Positions 7,091 to 14,596 of a stretch of DNA of 33,250 nt are shown here, piece by piece. The stretch's first letter is position 1. Every line of letters begins with the position of its first letter. The stretch spans positions 1 to 33,250 of the forward strand of contig NZ_FVZL01000026.1 in the NCBI RefSeq assembly GCF_900168295.1. The letters are read 5' to 3'. The translations under genes and the position numbers were made by a program. Below the pieces are notes generated by a model. The model made no database searches. It had not been told where the DNA came from and saw only the letters and a program-made list of their open reading frames with translations. The stretch is from Arthrobacter sp. P2b (GTDB lineage: Bacteria > Actinomycetota > Actinomycetes > Actinomycetales > Micrococcaceae).

Positions 7091-7639
7091 ATGCACAAGG
7101 TCAAACATGAGGCAGCGACGCCCGGTCAGGCCGACCAGGGCATCTTTTGTGATGCCTACCGCGAGTTTTCGCCCGCAATCCTCAACTACCTGCGTGCACG
7201 CGACGTGGAAGATCCGGAGGGGATGACCCAGGAAGTTTTCCTGGCCTTGTACCCGCAGCTTCCGGAGGTGCACGGCGGCCTGAAGGGCATCAAGTCACTG
7301 GCCTTTTCGATCGCCCACGCCCGCTATGTGGATGAACACCGGCGCAGGCTGAAGACTCCTCCCACCACCGGCTACGACGCCGACGCCGATCCGCGGTGCT
7401 GCGATTCGGCTGAGGACCAGTTGCTGGAGGCGGAAGGTTCGGCCCAGGTGATGGCACTGCTCGGGACCCTGCAGCACGACCAGCAGGAGGTCATCGCGCT
7501 GAGGATCGTCGCGGACCTGTCCGTCGAAACAACGGCGGAAATCATGGGCAAGACTCCCGGAGCCATCAAGCAGCTGCAGCGCCGGGCCCTTTGCCGGCTC
7601 CGGAAACTCCGTCCCTCGTTGAGAGAAGAGCAGTCATGA
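7091..7639 (+). CDS. ECF-type RNA polymerase sigma factor
   Basis: This 182 aa protein has the two-domain architecture of extracytoplasmic-function sigma factors. Region 2 spans about residues 20-85 (REFSPAILNYLRARDVEDPEGMTQEVFLALYPQL then IKSLAFSIAHARYVDEHRRR), for -10 binding and core contact. A linker follows, and region 4 spans about 120-172, with the helix-turn-helix ADLSVETTAEIMGKTPGAIKQLQRRALCRL for the -35. The ATG at 7091 follows AGGGGGGCGG. An upstream TTG at 7031 lacks family similarity. Its TGA overlaps the next gene's ATG (ATGA), the usual sigma/anti-sigma arrangement. It probably directs the secreted-protein gene upstream and itself. Confidence 0.9.
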   Translation: MHKVKHEAATPGQADQGIFCDAYREFSPAILNYLRARDVEDPEGMTQEVFLALYPQLPEVHGGLKGIKSLAFSIAHARYVDEHRRRLKTPPTTGYDADADPRCCDSAEDQLLEAEGSAQVMALLGTLQHDQQEVIALRIVADLSVETTAEIMGKTPGAIKQLQRRALCRLRKLRPSLREEQS

Positions 7640-8502
7640 CCAGTAAAGAGCCCGTAGCCAGCAAAGACACGAAGCAGCAGGCGCGCAGGCTCGACGACGA
7701 GCGCTATGTGGATGAACTGCTTGCGGAGTCTGACGTGGCGGCCGACGCCGGGTTGCGGCAGATGTTGCTCCGGCTGAGGGAGTTCCGGGTTACCGAAGTC
7801 CCGCCCCCGTCGGCCGAGGTTGCCGCGCTGATGGGGTGGCCGGGGGCGTCGGACGGGAGTCCCGCCAGCGTGAACCCAAGTGCCGTGGTCAGCCTCGAGG
7901 ACTGGTCCCGCAGGTCCAGGAAAAAGCGGGTTGCCTTCACCACGCTTGCCGTGGCGGCGTCGCTGGGGATCGCCGGCGGCGCGGCGGCCGGGAATGACAC
8001 CCTGCGGCGCGGGGCTGAAGGAACCATCAGCACCATTGTCCGGTCCTTCTCCCCTCCTGCCCCGGCATCCCCGGCACCCGCCGTCCCATCCGGGGCACCC
8101 GGCCCGACACCCGCCGTCGTCCCTTCTCCTGCTGTAACGGCGCCACCCGTGGTGACCGTTCCCGCTGTCCCGGCGCCCGCACCTGCTCCTGATTCGGCCC
8201 CGGCTCCTGCCAAGGAGCCGCCTGCGGGCAAAGGGCAGGACCCGGCTGGGGCACCACGTGTCCCTGGCTGGGCATCGCCCGCCGATGGCGGGACGGTGGC
8301 TCCTGCCGAGATTCCACAAAGCGGGAAGGAGCCTGCCGTACCGCCTGCCTCCCGGCCGGCCGCGGTGCCGCCGTGGGCAGGGCAGCCATCGGCCGGCGTA
8401 ACGGAAGCCGGGAAGGCTGGAAAGGCGGCGGTTAACGGGCAGGGGGCGCCCAACCCGGCTGACCAGGCAGCGGGTGCTGGCAAGAGGACGCCAGCCCGCT
8501 GA
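7636..8502 (+). CDS. One-pass membrane protein, candidate anti-sigma factor
   Basis: This 288 aa protein is translationally coupled to the ECF sigma gene through a 4-nt overlap. Residues 1-97 are a charged, helical cytoplasmic part (RLDDERYVDELLAESDVAADAGLRQMLLRLREF). A basic stop (SRRSRKKR) leads to one membrane segment at about 99-119 (AFTTLAVAASLGIAGGAAAG). An extracellular part of some 165 residues rich in Pro, Ala and Gly follows and probably crosses the wall. There is no HxxxCxxC zinc motif, so it is not a ZAS-type anti-sigma. Its location and topology are what suggest it holds the sigma factor at the membrane. A longer start at 7591 would lie inside the sigma gene and is not favoured. 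Confidence 0.8.
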   Translation: MTSKEPVASKDTKQQARRLDDERYVDELLAESDVAADAGLRQMLLRLREFRVTEVPPPSAEVAALMGWPGASDGSPASVNPSAVVSLEDWSRRSRKKRVAFTTLAVAASLGIAGGAAAGNDTLRRGAEGTISTIVRSFSPPAPASPAPAVPSGAPGPTPAVVPSPAVTAPPVVTVPAVPAPAPAPDSAPAPAKEPPAGKGQDPAGAPRVPGWASPADGGTVAPAEIPQSGKEPAVPPASRPAAVPPWAGQPSAGVTEAGKAGKAAVNGQGAPNPADQAAGAGKRTPAR

Positions 8503-8657
8503 TCCGCGCGATGGCCTGATTCGCTTCCCGTTTGGACGGATCCCCGCACACTTGACGTCCGGCAACATCAGCGGCGCAGGGAACCGTCGCATCGGGCTGA
8601 CACGCCACCGCCGCCGGAGATTTCAGCAGTCCGCAGCGTCTTGATAGACGTTAAAGG

Positions 8658-9893
8658 ATGCTAGACCTACTTCATCCCGCCATGCCCTTCATCGCCGTGA
8701 CCCTGGCGGTGGCCGCAGGACTGGTTCTGTCCTGGCTGCTGCGCAAGCTGGTCCTCCGGCTGAACCGCAACCGCCCCGAACTGCAGGCCACATCACGGGT
8801 GGCGCGCCAGCCTCTGCGGCTGGCGCTGTGCCTGATCGGCGTCCGCGCAGCGCTGGGGCTGACGGCCTCCACCGAAACCTGGCATGCCGCCGTCGGCCAT
8901 CTGCTGCTGATAGCCCTCATCGGTTCCCTCGCCTGGCTGGTCATTGCCGTGCTGCTGATCGTGGAAGCGGTGGTGCTGAACCGGCACAGCGTGGACGTAG
9001 CGGACAACCGGCGGGCCCGGCGGCTGCGCACGCAGATGATCCTGACACGGCGTATCGGAGCGGCCCTGGTGGTGGTGCTCGCCGCCGGCTCGGTCATGCT
9101 GACGTTCCCGGCCATCCAGGCGCTGGGTGCCGGCTTGCTCGCGTCCGCCGGCGTCATCTCGATCGTCGCGGGCCTGGCGGCGCAGACATCCCTGGTGAAC
9201 GTGTTCGCCGGGATGCAGCTCGCCTTTACGGACGCCATCCGCGTGGACGACGTGGTGGTGGTCCAGAAGGAATGGGGCCGGATCGAGGAAATCACCCTCA
9301 CCTACGTGGTGGTCCACATCTGGGACGACCGCCGCCTGATCCTGCCCTCGACGTACTTCACCACCACCCCGTTCGAGAACTGGACCCGCCGGCAGTCCGA
9401 GGTGATGGGCACGGTGGAGTTCGACCTCGACTGGCGTGCCCCCGTGGAGGACATGCGTGCCGAGCTGCGCCGCGTCCTGGCCGGCACCGAGCTGTGGGAC
9501 GAGCGCGTGGGCGTCCTGCAGATCACCGACGCCACCGGAGGCTTCGTACGGGTCCGGATCCTGGTCAGCGCCGCGGACAGCGCCGCGCTCTTCGACGTGC
9601 GCTGCCTCATCCGCGAGGCCATGGTCACCTTCCTGCAGCAGGGCCACCCGCAGGCCCTGCCCCACCAGCGCTGGGAACAGGCAGCGTCCGACGCCGGCAC
9701 CCCCACCCAGCGCAAGGCACCCCTGCGCGGGCTGGGTTTGCCCGCCGCCAGCGGTGCCCGGCCGCCCGCCGACCCCCACGAATCCCAGCTCTTCACCGGC
9801 TCCATCGAGGCCGTGGAGCGTTCCCGCGCCTTCACAGGCCCCGGCGACGAGGTGTTTGAAGACCGGGACAAGAACCTGGCATCCAGAAACTGA
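8658..9893 (+). CDS. MscS-family mechanosensitive channel
   Basis: This 411 aa inner-membrane protein has about five hydrophobic segments (near residues 7-27, 48-66, 80-106, 134-152, 157-180). The last is the Gly/Ala-rich pore helix GAGLLASAGVISIVAGLAAQTSLVNVFAGMQLAF. The MscS beta domain follows (DAIRVDDVVVVQKEWGRIEEITLTYVVVHIWDDRRLILPSTYFTTTPFENWTR), then the alpha/beta vestibule domain. The C-terminal 75 residues are Pro/Ala-rich and probably disordered. The channel would release solutes on hypo-osmotic shock. AAAGG abuts the ATG too closely to act as a ribosome site, so the ATG at 8682 or a leaderless start cannot be excluded. Confidence 0.9.
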   Translation: MLDLLHPAMPFIAVTLAVAAGLVLSWLLRKLVLRLNRNRPELQATSRVARQPLRLALCLIGVRAALGLTASTETWHAAVGHLLLIALIGSLAWLVIAVLLIVEAVVLNRHSVDVADNRRARRLRTQMILTRRIGAALVVVLAAGSVMLTFPAIQALGAGLLASAGVISIVAGLAAQTSLVNVFAGMQLAFTDAIRVDDVVVVQKEWGRIEEITLTYVVVHIWDDRRLILPSTYFTTTPFENWTRRQSEVMGTVEFDLDWRAPVEDMRAELRRVLAGTELWDERVGVLQITDATGGFVRVRILVSAADSAALFDVRCLIREAMVTFLQQGHPQALPHQRWEQAASDAGTPTQRKAPLRGLGLPAASGARPPADPHESQLFTGSIEAVERSRAFTGPGDEVFEDRDKNLASRN

Positions 9894-9898
9894 GACCC

Positions 9899-9928
9899 TT
9901 GATATGTGACTATATGGTCACCTATCAT
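9899..9928 (+). promoter_or_regulatory. Promoter of the ArsR-AHSA1 gene with operator in the spacer
   Basis: TTGATA (9899-9904) and TATCAT (9923-9928) are 18 nt apart and end 7 nt before the ATG at 9936, predicting a leaderless transcript. Between them lies a near-palindrome, ATATGTGAC (9902-9910), a 6-nt centre, and GTCACCTAT (9917-9925), with arms matching at 8 of 9 positions. An ArsR dimer bound here would cover the promoter, so autorepression is likely. Confidence 0.7.
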
Positions 9929-9935
9929 GGGAAGC

Positions 9936-10688
9936 ATGGATGACGTGTTCAAGGCACTCTCCGACCCCACCCGCCGGGACCTGCTCGATGAGCTGTTCCG
10001 CGAGGACGGCCAGACCCTGAGTGCGCTCGAGGCACGCTTCGACATGACCCGGTTCGGGATCGCCAAGCACCTCCGCCTTCTGGAGGATGCAGGCCTGGTG
10101 GTGACCCGCCGTCGGGGGCGGGAAAAACTGCACTTCCTGAACCCGGTACCCATCCGGCTGGTCCACGACCGCTGGGTCAGCAAATACGCAGAACCATGGG
10201 CCGCTGGCCTCAGCGACCTCAAATCCAGATTGGAAAGTCCCATGGAAAAGATCTTCGAAATCTACATCAAGACCACTCCGGAACGGCTCTGGGAAGCCAT
10301 TACGGACAGCAACATCCGCAGCAAGTACCAGTTCGGGAACACCATCGAAACGGACTGGACCCCGGGCAGCAGCTTCACCATGAACAACGTCAAGGCCGGC
10401 GCACCCCTGGGCGAAGGTGAAAACCTGGAAGTGGACCCGCCGCGCCGGCTCGTCCAGACCATGCGCGCCCTGTGGGGTGAGGACGTCAAGGCCGAAGGCA
10501 CATCGAAAATCACCTGGGACATCGAACCCGTGGGCGACTCCTGCCGCCTCACCGTCACCCACAGCGACCTCCGCGAAGGGGCCAACGAGCAGCTCTACGG
10601 TGGCTGGCCGATGATCCTCTCCGGCCTCAAGACGTGGCTCGAGACCGGCGAGAAGCTGACCACGCCCGGCTCGCTGATGTACACCTGA
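9936..10688 (+). CDS. ArsR-type helix-turn-helix fused to AHSA1/SRPBCC domain
   Basis: This 250 aa regulator has two domains. Residues 1-90 are an ArsR winged helix (MDDVFKALSDPTRRDLLDELF, LEARFDMTRFGIAKHLRLLEDAGLVVTRRRGREKLHFLN). Residues 105-240 are an AHSA1-type SRPBCC domain (EKIFEIYIKTTPERLWEAITDSNIRSKYQFGNTI, then WDIEPVGDSCRLTVTHSD). No ArsR-type metal-binding cysteine motif is visible, so the ligand is more probably a small molecule in the SRPBCC cavity. The start at 9936 is preferred over GTG 9906 or ATG 9927 because the promoter -10 ends at 9928 and the family begins M-D-D-V-F. It stands alone downstream of the channel gene. Confidence 0.88.
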   Translation: MDDVFKALSDPTRRDLLDELFREDGQTLSALEARFDMTRFGIAKHLRLLEDAGLVVTRRRGREKLHFLNPVPIRLVHDRWVSKYAEPWAAGLSDLKSRLESPMEKIFEIYIKTTPERLWEAITDSNIRSKYQFGNTIETDWTPGSSFTMNNVKAGAPLGEGENLEVDPPRRLVQTMRALWGEDVKAEGTSKITWDIEPVGDSCRLTVTHSDLREGANEQLYGGWPMILSGLKTWLETGEKLTTPGSLMYT

Positions 10689-10714
10689 CTCCCGTGCCCC
10701 CGATTCGCAATCCC

Positions 10715-10776
10715 CATCGATTGCTCCGTAATTGCCGTTTGGGGGTGTCAAAACGGCGTTTGCGGAGCAATCGATG
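10715..10776. repeat. Long imperfect hairpin, element 1 (26-nt arms, 10-nt loop)
   Basis: Arms 10715-10740 and 10751-10776 match at 23 of 26 positions. The outer 14 bp (CATCGATTGCTCCG) and inner 7 bp (GCCGTTT) are perfect, with mismatches clustered at arm positions 15, 18 and 19. The loop is GGGGGTGTCA. It begins 27 nt after the ArsR-AHSA1 stop and lies between convergent genes. It could act as a bidirectional terminator or be a copy of a dispersed palindromic repeat. Confidence 0.85.
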
Positions 10777-10819
10777 AGGTGTTTTCGAGGCCAGGCCTAG
10801 CAGCTGGGACGGAGGGCGG

Positions 10820-11035
10820 CTATCCGGCTGATGGCCGGTTCCGGCCGTCCCAACCCCGGTGCCGCAGGTTGCGGGTGGCCACCAGCGAGCCGCCGATAAA
10901 CAGCACACCCAGCACCACCGTGGCGACGCCCACGTAGAACCAGCCGCCCTGGCCAAAGATCATCAGCGCCACGCCCAGCAGGCACAGGCCTTTCGCGGTG
11001 ATGTCCAGGTACAGCTGCACCTTCGGGTTGCCCAT
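10820..11035 (-). CDS. Small two-helix membrane protein, 71 aa
   Basis: I do not recognise a named family. Residues 1-12 (MGNPKVQLYLDI) precede two hydrophobic helices (about 15-30, GLCLLGVALMIFGQGG, and 33-53, FYVGVATVVLGVLFIGGSLVA). A basic tail ends RHRGWDGRNR. TATCGT lies exactly 6 nt before the ATG and a CGGACA 18 nt further up, consistent with its own leaderless promoter. The GGAGGT abutting the ATG is too close to be a ribosome site. It follows the DHA2 exporter with a 55-nt gap on the same strand. The natural hydrophobic pattern supports a real gene and the function is unknown. Confidence 0.65.
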   Translation of the reverse strand: MGNPKVQLYLDITAKGLCLLGVALMIFGQGGWFYVGVATVVLGVLFIGGSLVATRNLRHRGWDGRNRPSAG

Positions 11036-11090
11036 ACCTCCACGATAAACCCGCCGGCGGCCCCGTGTCCGGGGCTGCCTGGCGATGAAG

Positions 11091-12452
11091 CTACTGTTCG
11101 TGCTGCCGCCACAGCAGGCTCACGCCAAGCGTCACAACGCACAGGACCAGCATGGCCAGGACCATCCGCGCCCAGCTTCCCTGGTCCACGCCGCCGCTGG
11201 CAAAGACGCCGATCATCACGGTGGCCGTGATGGCACCGACGTACCGGCAGGTCTGGTAAATGCCCGCCGCCACGCCGCGCTCCTGCGGCCTCGTGGAGAC
11301 GAACATGCCCTGGTTGGAGGCGATGCCCACCGTTCCGTACGGGATCCCCATCAGCGCGGTCAGCACCACCACCAGCGGGATGGCCAGCGACCCGGTCAAC
11401 AGCCACATCAGGGCGGCCACCGCGGTCAGCAGGACGACGCCGGCGAGCAGCACGCGCCGCACGCCGAACCGTCCCATCGCCCGGACGGCCCATGGGGTGG
11501 CCACCACGGACATGGCCGCGAGCGGAAGCATCAGCAGGCCCACCACGCCGGGGTTGTAGCCACCGGCTTCCTGCAGCAGCTGGGGCAGGCCGAAGAACAC
11601 AAAGTAGTAGACGCTGCTGAAGACCGCGAAGCCCAGGTACACCAGCATCAGCGGCCTGTTCCGCCCTAGCAGCCGCAGGTCCAGGAACGGCCGCTTGAAC
11701 CGCAGCTCCCGCCAGGCGAACAGCGCGGCAATTCCGGTGCCAGCGGCCAGCATCCACCAGCGGTAGTCCGGTGCGACGTTGAGCGCGGCCATCATCACCA
11801 GCAGGAGTGCGGCGACGAACGCCAGGATCCCGGGAATGTCCGAGTCCCGCAGCAGGTCCGCAACGCTCCCCCGTTCGCGGGCTTCGTCCGACGGGGCCGC
11901 CTGCCGCACGATGAGCAGCGCGGCCAGCGCCAGCGGGACGTTGATGAGGAAGAGCGCCTCCCAGCCCACCAGGCTTACGAGCAGTCCGCCGACGACGGGC
12001 CCGACGGCGGCTGCCGACGTGTTGGCCATCTGGAGCCGTCCCAGCGGGCGGGCCGCCTCCACCCCGGCGCGGTGGGCAATGGCACCCACCATCACCACGG
12101 CACTGGGATACGCGGTGGCCGTTCCCAGCGCCATCACCGCCCGCGCCACGCAGAGCAGGGCAAAGTTCGGGGCCAGCGGGGCGAGCGCGCAGGTGAGGGC
12201 CACCAGCGCCATACCGAGCATGAACATCCGCCGGGGCCCGAACCGGTCGGCGAGCCTGCCCATCACCGGCTGGCCCGCGGCGGAGGCGAGGTAGAAGGAG
12301 GTGACCACCCAGGTGACCGCGGCAACGTCGAGCCCAAAGTCGGCGCGGAGGACCACCAGCGCCACGGCGATCATCGAGGAGTTCAAGGGGTTCAGTGCCG
12401 TGCCCAGGCTGAGTCCGGCGACGGCCAGGCCAGTCCGGGGTTTGTTGCTCAC
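11091..12452 (-). CDS. MFS multidrug exporter, DHA2 (EmrB/QacA) type
   Basis: This 453 aa protein has about 14 predicted membrane segments, the DHA2 pattern. NPLNSSMIAVALVVLRADFGLDVAAVTWVVTSFYLASAAGQPVMGRLADRFGPRRMF carries the family's first helices and loop 2-3 motif A (G-R-L-A-D-R-F-G-P-R-R). GPVVGGLLVSLVGWEALFLINVPLAL is the motif C region. The GTG at 12452 is preferred over the one at 12482 because CAGACT ends 6 nt upstream, fitting a leaderless mRNA, and the family begins close to here. The beta-lactamase-like gene lies 55 nt upstream on the same strand. A role in efflux of toxic compounds or antibiotics is inferred from the family. Confidence 0.87.
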   Translation of the reverse strand: MSNKPRTGLAVAGLSLGTALNPLNSSMIAVALVVLRADFGLDVAAVTWVVTSFYLASAAGQPVMGRLADRFGPRRMFMLGMALVALTCALAPLAPNFALLCVARAVMALGTATAYPSAVVMVGAIAHRAGVEAARPLGRLQMANTSAAAVGPVVGGLLVSLVGWEALFLINVPLALAALLIVRQAAPSDEARERGSVADLLRDSDIPGILAFVAALLLVMMAALNVAPDYRWWMLAAGTGIAALFAWRELRFKRPFLDLRLLGRNRPLMLVYLGFAVFSSVYYFVFFGLPQLLQEAGGYNPGVVGLLMLPLAAMSVVATPWAVRAMGRFGVRRVLLAGVVLLTAVAALMWLLTGSLAIPLVVVLTALMGIPYGTVGIASNQGMFVSTRPQERGVAAGIYQTCRYVGAITATVMIGVFASGGVDQGSWARMVLAMLVLCVVTLGVSLLWRQHEQ

Positions 12453-12507
12453 GGAAACAGTCTGGCGCACGGCGCTGCCCACCGGCGACTTTGATGACCC
12501 GGCGCGG

Positions 12508-13413
12508 CTACTTTCCGGCCGGGGTCAGGGGGAACAGGGCGTCCTCCACTGCCTGGGTGAGATCCCGGATGGCGTCTGCCTGTTCGGGCTCTTCGGTGCC
12601 TTCAGGGTTTTCGGTGTAGATCACCAGCGCGAAGGTGGAGCCGCGGTACGTCAGGAGCGCGGCGTCGTGGAGTTCCCCGCCGATCTCCCCATACTTGTGG
12701 TGCACATCGATCCCGGCCCGGGAGCCTGCGGGGATGAGGTCGTCATTGTTGGTGTCCTGCATGTAGCTGAGCAGCTCGGCGGTGTTGTCCTCGTTGAGCA
12801 GGTCCCCGGCGTACAGCTGCTTGAGGACCAGTGCCATGTCGGCCGGGGTCAGGAGATTCTGTTCCGGGTCGTAGGTGACACCGATGGACGCGGCGTAGTC
12901 GATGAGGCGCGGGTAGCCCACGGCGTCCATCAGGAGCAGCCACGAGTCGTTGTTGCTCTGGTTCACCATGGCTTCCATCTGGAAGGCGGCGTCGTAGTCG
13001 CCCAGGGGTTCGTCGAGGCTTGCTTCCCCCGTTTCCACCAGGTGGTAGTAGGCCGCAGCGGTGATGATCTTCGCGGTGCTGGCAGCCGCGAAAACGTCGC
13101 TGTCACCGAACGCCAGAGCGGCATCACCGGAGACGTCGGCCAGTGCCAGCCCGATCCGGTAGTCCCCGGCCTCCTCGAGGATGGACTCGACGTTGTCCCG
13201 GAGGGAGTCCGGTGCCTGGGCCACGGGCGACGCCGCGACTGTGGGAACCGGGACGGAAGTACTCGCAGAGGGTTGCGAGCGGACCACGGCAAGGACCACG
13301 GTGGCAACGATAACCAGCGCAACGGCACACAACAGCAGCACAAGCTTCCTGCGTCCGCGGCGGGCGGTACGTATTTCCGGCACAGCCTGGGGCTCCACTG
13401 GGTGCACGGGCAT
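12508..13413 (-). CDS. Membrane-anchored class A beta-lactamase-like serine hydrolase
   Basis: This 301 aa protein has a short cytoplasmic N-terminus, a basic stretch and one membrane helix at 23-44 (KLVLLLCAVALVIVATVVLAVV). A Ser/Pro/Val-rich linker follows, then a serine beta-lactamase-like fold outside the cell. The nucleophile motif is AASTAKIITA (Ser112-x-x-Lys115), the second motif is Ser153-Asn-Asn in NQSNNDSW, and the third is Lys240-Tyr-Gly where class A enzymes have Lys-Thr-Gly. A classical Glu166 motif is not clear. AGGAG lies 6 nt before the ATG at 13413. The Beta-lactamase2 family contains true lactamases and peptidases of uncertain substrate, so resistance should not be assumed. 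Confidence 0.8.
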   Translation of the reverse strand: MPVHPVEPQAVPEIRTARRGRRKLVLLLCAVALVIVATVVLAVVRSQPSASTSVPVPTVAASPVAQAPDSLRDNVESILEEAGDYRIGLALADVSGDAALAFGDSDVFAAASTAKIITAAAYYHLVETGEASLDEPLGDYDAAFQMEAMVNQSNNDSWLLLMDAVGYPRLIDYAASIGVTYDPEQNLLTPADMALVLKQLYAGDLLNEDNTAELLSYMQDTNNDDLIPAGSRAGIDVHHKYGEIGGELHDAALLTYRGSTFALVIYTENPEGTEEPEQADAIRDLTQAVEDALFPLTPAGK

Positions 13414-13645
13414 GAGTGCTCCTGTCACAACTCAAAAATCGGTCAGCTTACCGCGCGCCCCAGTGCACACAGATGCTGATTAAATCATCCGAGATTGGGA
13501 GGCTCCTGAGAGGCCGCCGGATGCCGCGTCCTCTTAAGGGCGACACGGAAACCACATGTCGCCGCGCAGATTACCGTGCGCGCCCGAGATACAGGGTGCG
13601 CAGCGGAATTCGCGGGTCGAAAACCAGGATGCGCGCCGAAAACCG

Positions 13646-13996
13646 TCAGCGGGTGCGCGCCGAGAGTGCCGCGTCCAGGAACTCCAGGTGGGCCGGGGCG
13701 ACCCGGACGATGCTGCCGGCGTACTCCGGGTGCTTGGTGAGGAACTTCTTGATGAACGGGCAGACGGGAACGATGCCCTCGCCTGCCGCCACGGTGTCAT
13801 CCAGGGCGACCGTGGCCAGCTGGCCCGCCAGGCCCTGGCCGCCGTATTCCTCGTTGACCACCGTGTGGTAGAAAATCCGCTGTGGTGAGCCGCCGCCGTC
13901 GTACTCCTTGTACGCCGCCTTGCCAATCACGTTCCCGGCATCGAGGATCTCGAAGCGCTGGCGCTCCGCGTTGTGGCGGACGGTAATTTCACTCAA
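13646..13996 (-). CDS. GNAT-fold N-acetyltransferase-like protein (YidJ/Acetyltransf_CG type)
   Basis: This 116 aa protein has the short GNAT variant fold. ERQRFEILDAGNVIGKAAYKEYDGG gives the N-terminal strands. FYHTVVNEEYGGQGLAGQLATVALDDTVAAG carries the acetyl-CoA motif A (Y-G-G-Q-G-L-A-G). IVPVCPFIKKFLTKHPEY is the signature C-terminal segment of the Acetyltransf_CG family, with the conserved Cys. It starts at a TTG (13996) with a strong AAGGAG 7 nt upstream, which decides the start. Alone on its strand, it is divergent from the DUF6457 gene. The natural substrate of this family is not known. Confidence 0.88.
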   Translation of the reverse strand: MSEITVRHNAERQRFEILDAGNVIGKAAYKEYDGGGSPQRIFYHTVVNEEYGGQGLAGQLATVALDDTVAAGEGIVPVCPFIKKFLTKHPEYAGSIVRVAPAHLEFLDAALSARTR

Positions 13997-14058
13997 TGGC
14001 TTCTCCTTTGTAGCGGCCCTTGCACAGGATAACCCGGAACAGCCCTGGACTATTTCTG

Positions 14059-14087
14059 CTGACGTGGGCTCCCAGGCCTTGTAGGGT
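14059..14087 (+). promoter_or_regulatory. Promoter of the DUF6457 gene (CTGACG-17-TAGGGT)
   Basis: CTGACG at 14059-14064 and TAGGGT at 14082-14087 are 17 nt apart, about 75 nt before the ATG at 14162. TAGGGT fits the TANNNT -10 pattern seen throughout the window. The remaining leader holds the AAGGAG ribosome site and nothing else evident. Confidence 0.45.
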
Positions 14088-14161
14088 CGTGGGCACTGGA
14101 TATCGAATCCCGGTGGGCAAGATGTCCTTTATGCCGCCGGGCCCGTGACGAAGGAGAGAAC

Positions 14162-14491
14162 ATGGCAGTCAACGACGACGAAGCACAGGTCCTGGACCAG
14201 TGGAGCAACCGGCTGGCCCAGGCGCTGCAGATCCTGGACATGGACGTGGACCACGAACTGCTCCTGGACCTGGCCCGGAAGTCCGCGGACTCGGTGATCC
14301 ATGCCGCGGCGCCGGTCACCACGTTCCTGGTGGGCTACGCAGCCGGGCTGGATGCCGGGACGGGCAGCGCGGGTACCAGGGAAGCCTCGTCCGCTGCCGT
14401 GGAGAAGGCTGCCCGGGTGGCCTTCCAGCTGTGCGACGACGGCCCCAACGGCGGTCCTGCCAGCCGGGGCTGGGCGGACACGGCGCAGTAG
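14162..14491 (+). CDS. DUF6457 domain protein, molybdenum-cofactor associated
   Basis: This 109 aa, mostly helical, soluble protein opens with LDQWSNRLAQALQILDMDVDHELLLDLARKSADSVIHAAAPVTTFLVGYAAGL. This is the conserved core of DUF6457, a domain often found alone or at the C-terminus of MobA-type molybdenum cofactor guanylyltransferases in actinobacteria. AAGGAGAG lies 5-6 nt before the ATG. The convergent neighbour is a molybdopterin oxidoreductase, which fits a role in making or inserting the cofactor. That link is inference from family and context. The family has no assigned biochemical activity. Confidence 0.75.
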   Translation: MAVNDDEAQVLDQWSNRLAQALQILDMDVDHELLLDLARKSADSVIHAAAPVTTFLVGYAAGLDAGTGSAGTREASSAAVEKAARVAFQLCDDGPNGGPASRGWADTAQ

Positions 14492-14498
14492 CAGGAAT

Positions 14499-14556
14499 CC
14501 CCGCCTTATGGACAAATCCCCGCTGGACGCCACGGGGAAAAGTCCATCAGGCGGGG
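14499..14556. repeat. Long imperfect hairpin, element 2 (24-nt arms, 10-nt loop)
   Basis: Arms 14499-14522 and 14533-14556 match at 20 of 24 positions. The outer 8 bp (CCCCGCCT) are perfect, then one mismatch, 6 bp (ATGGAC), a 3-nt mismatch patch and 6 inner bp (TCCCCG). The loop is CTGGACGCCA. It starts 8 nt after the DUF6457 stop and ends 40 nt before the end of the convergent oxidoreductase gene. Terminator or palindromic repeat are both possible. Confidence 0.85.
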
Positions 14557-14596
14557 AGTTATGGCTCCTGCACCAAGGGACGGCAGAGCTTCCGGC

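Noticed and set aside
13560..13670. Repeated TGCGCGCC motifs suggesting a small repeat array or coding extension
   Set aside because: The copies are short and irregularly spaced, with no consistent unit. They are compatible with GC-rich background.
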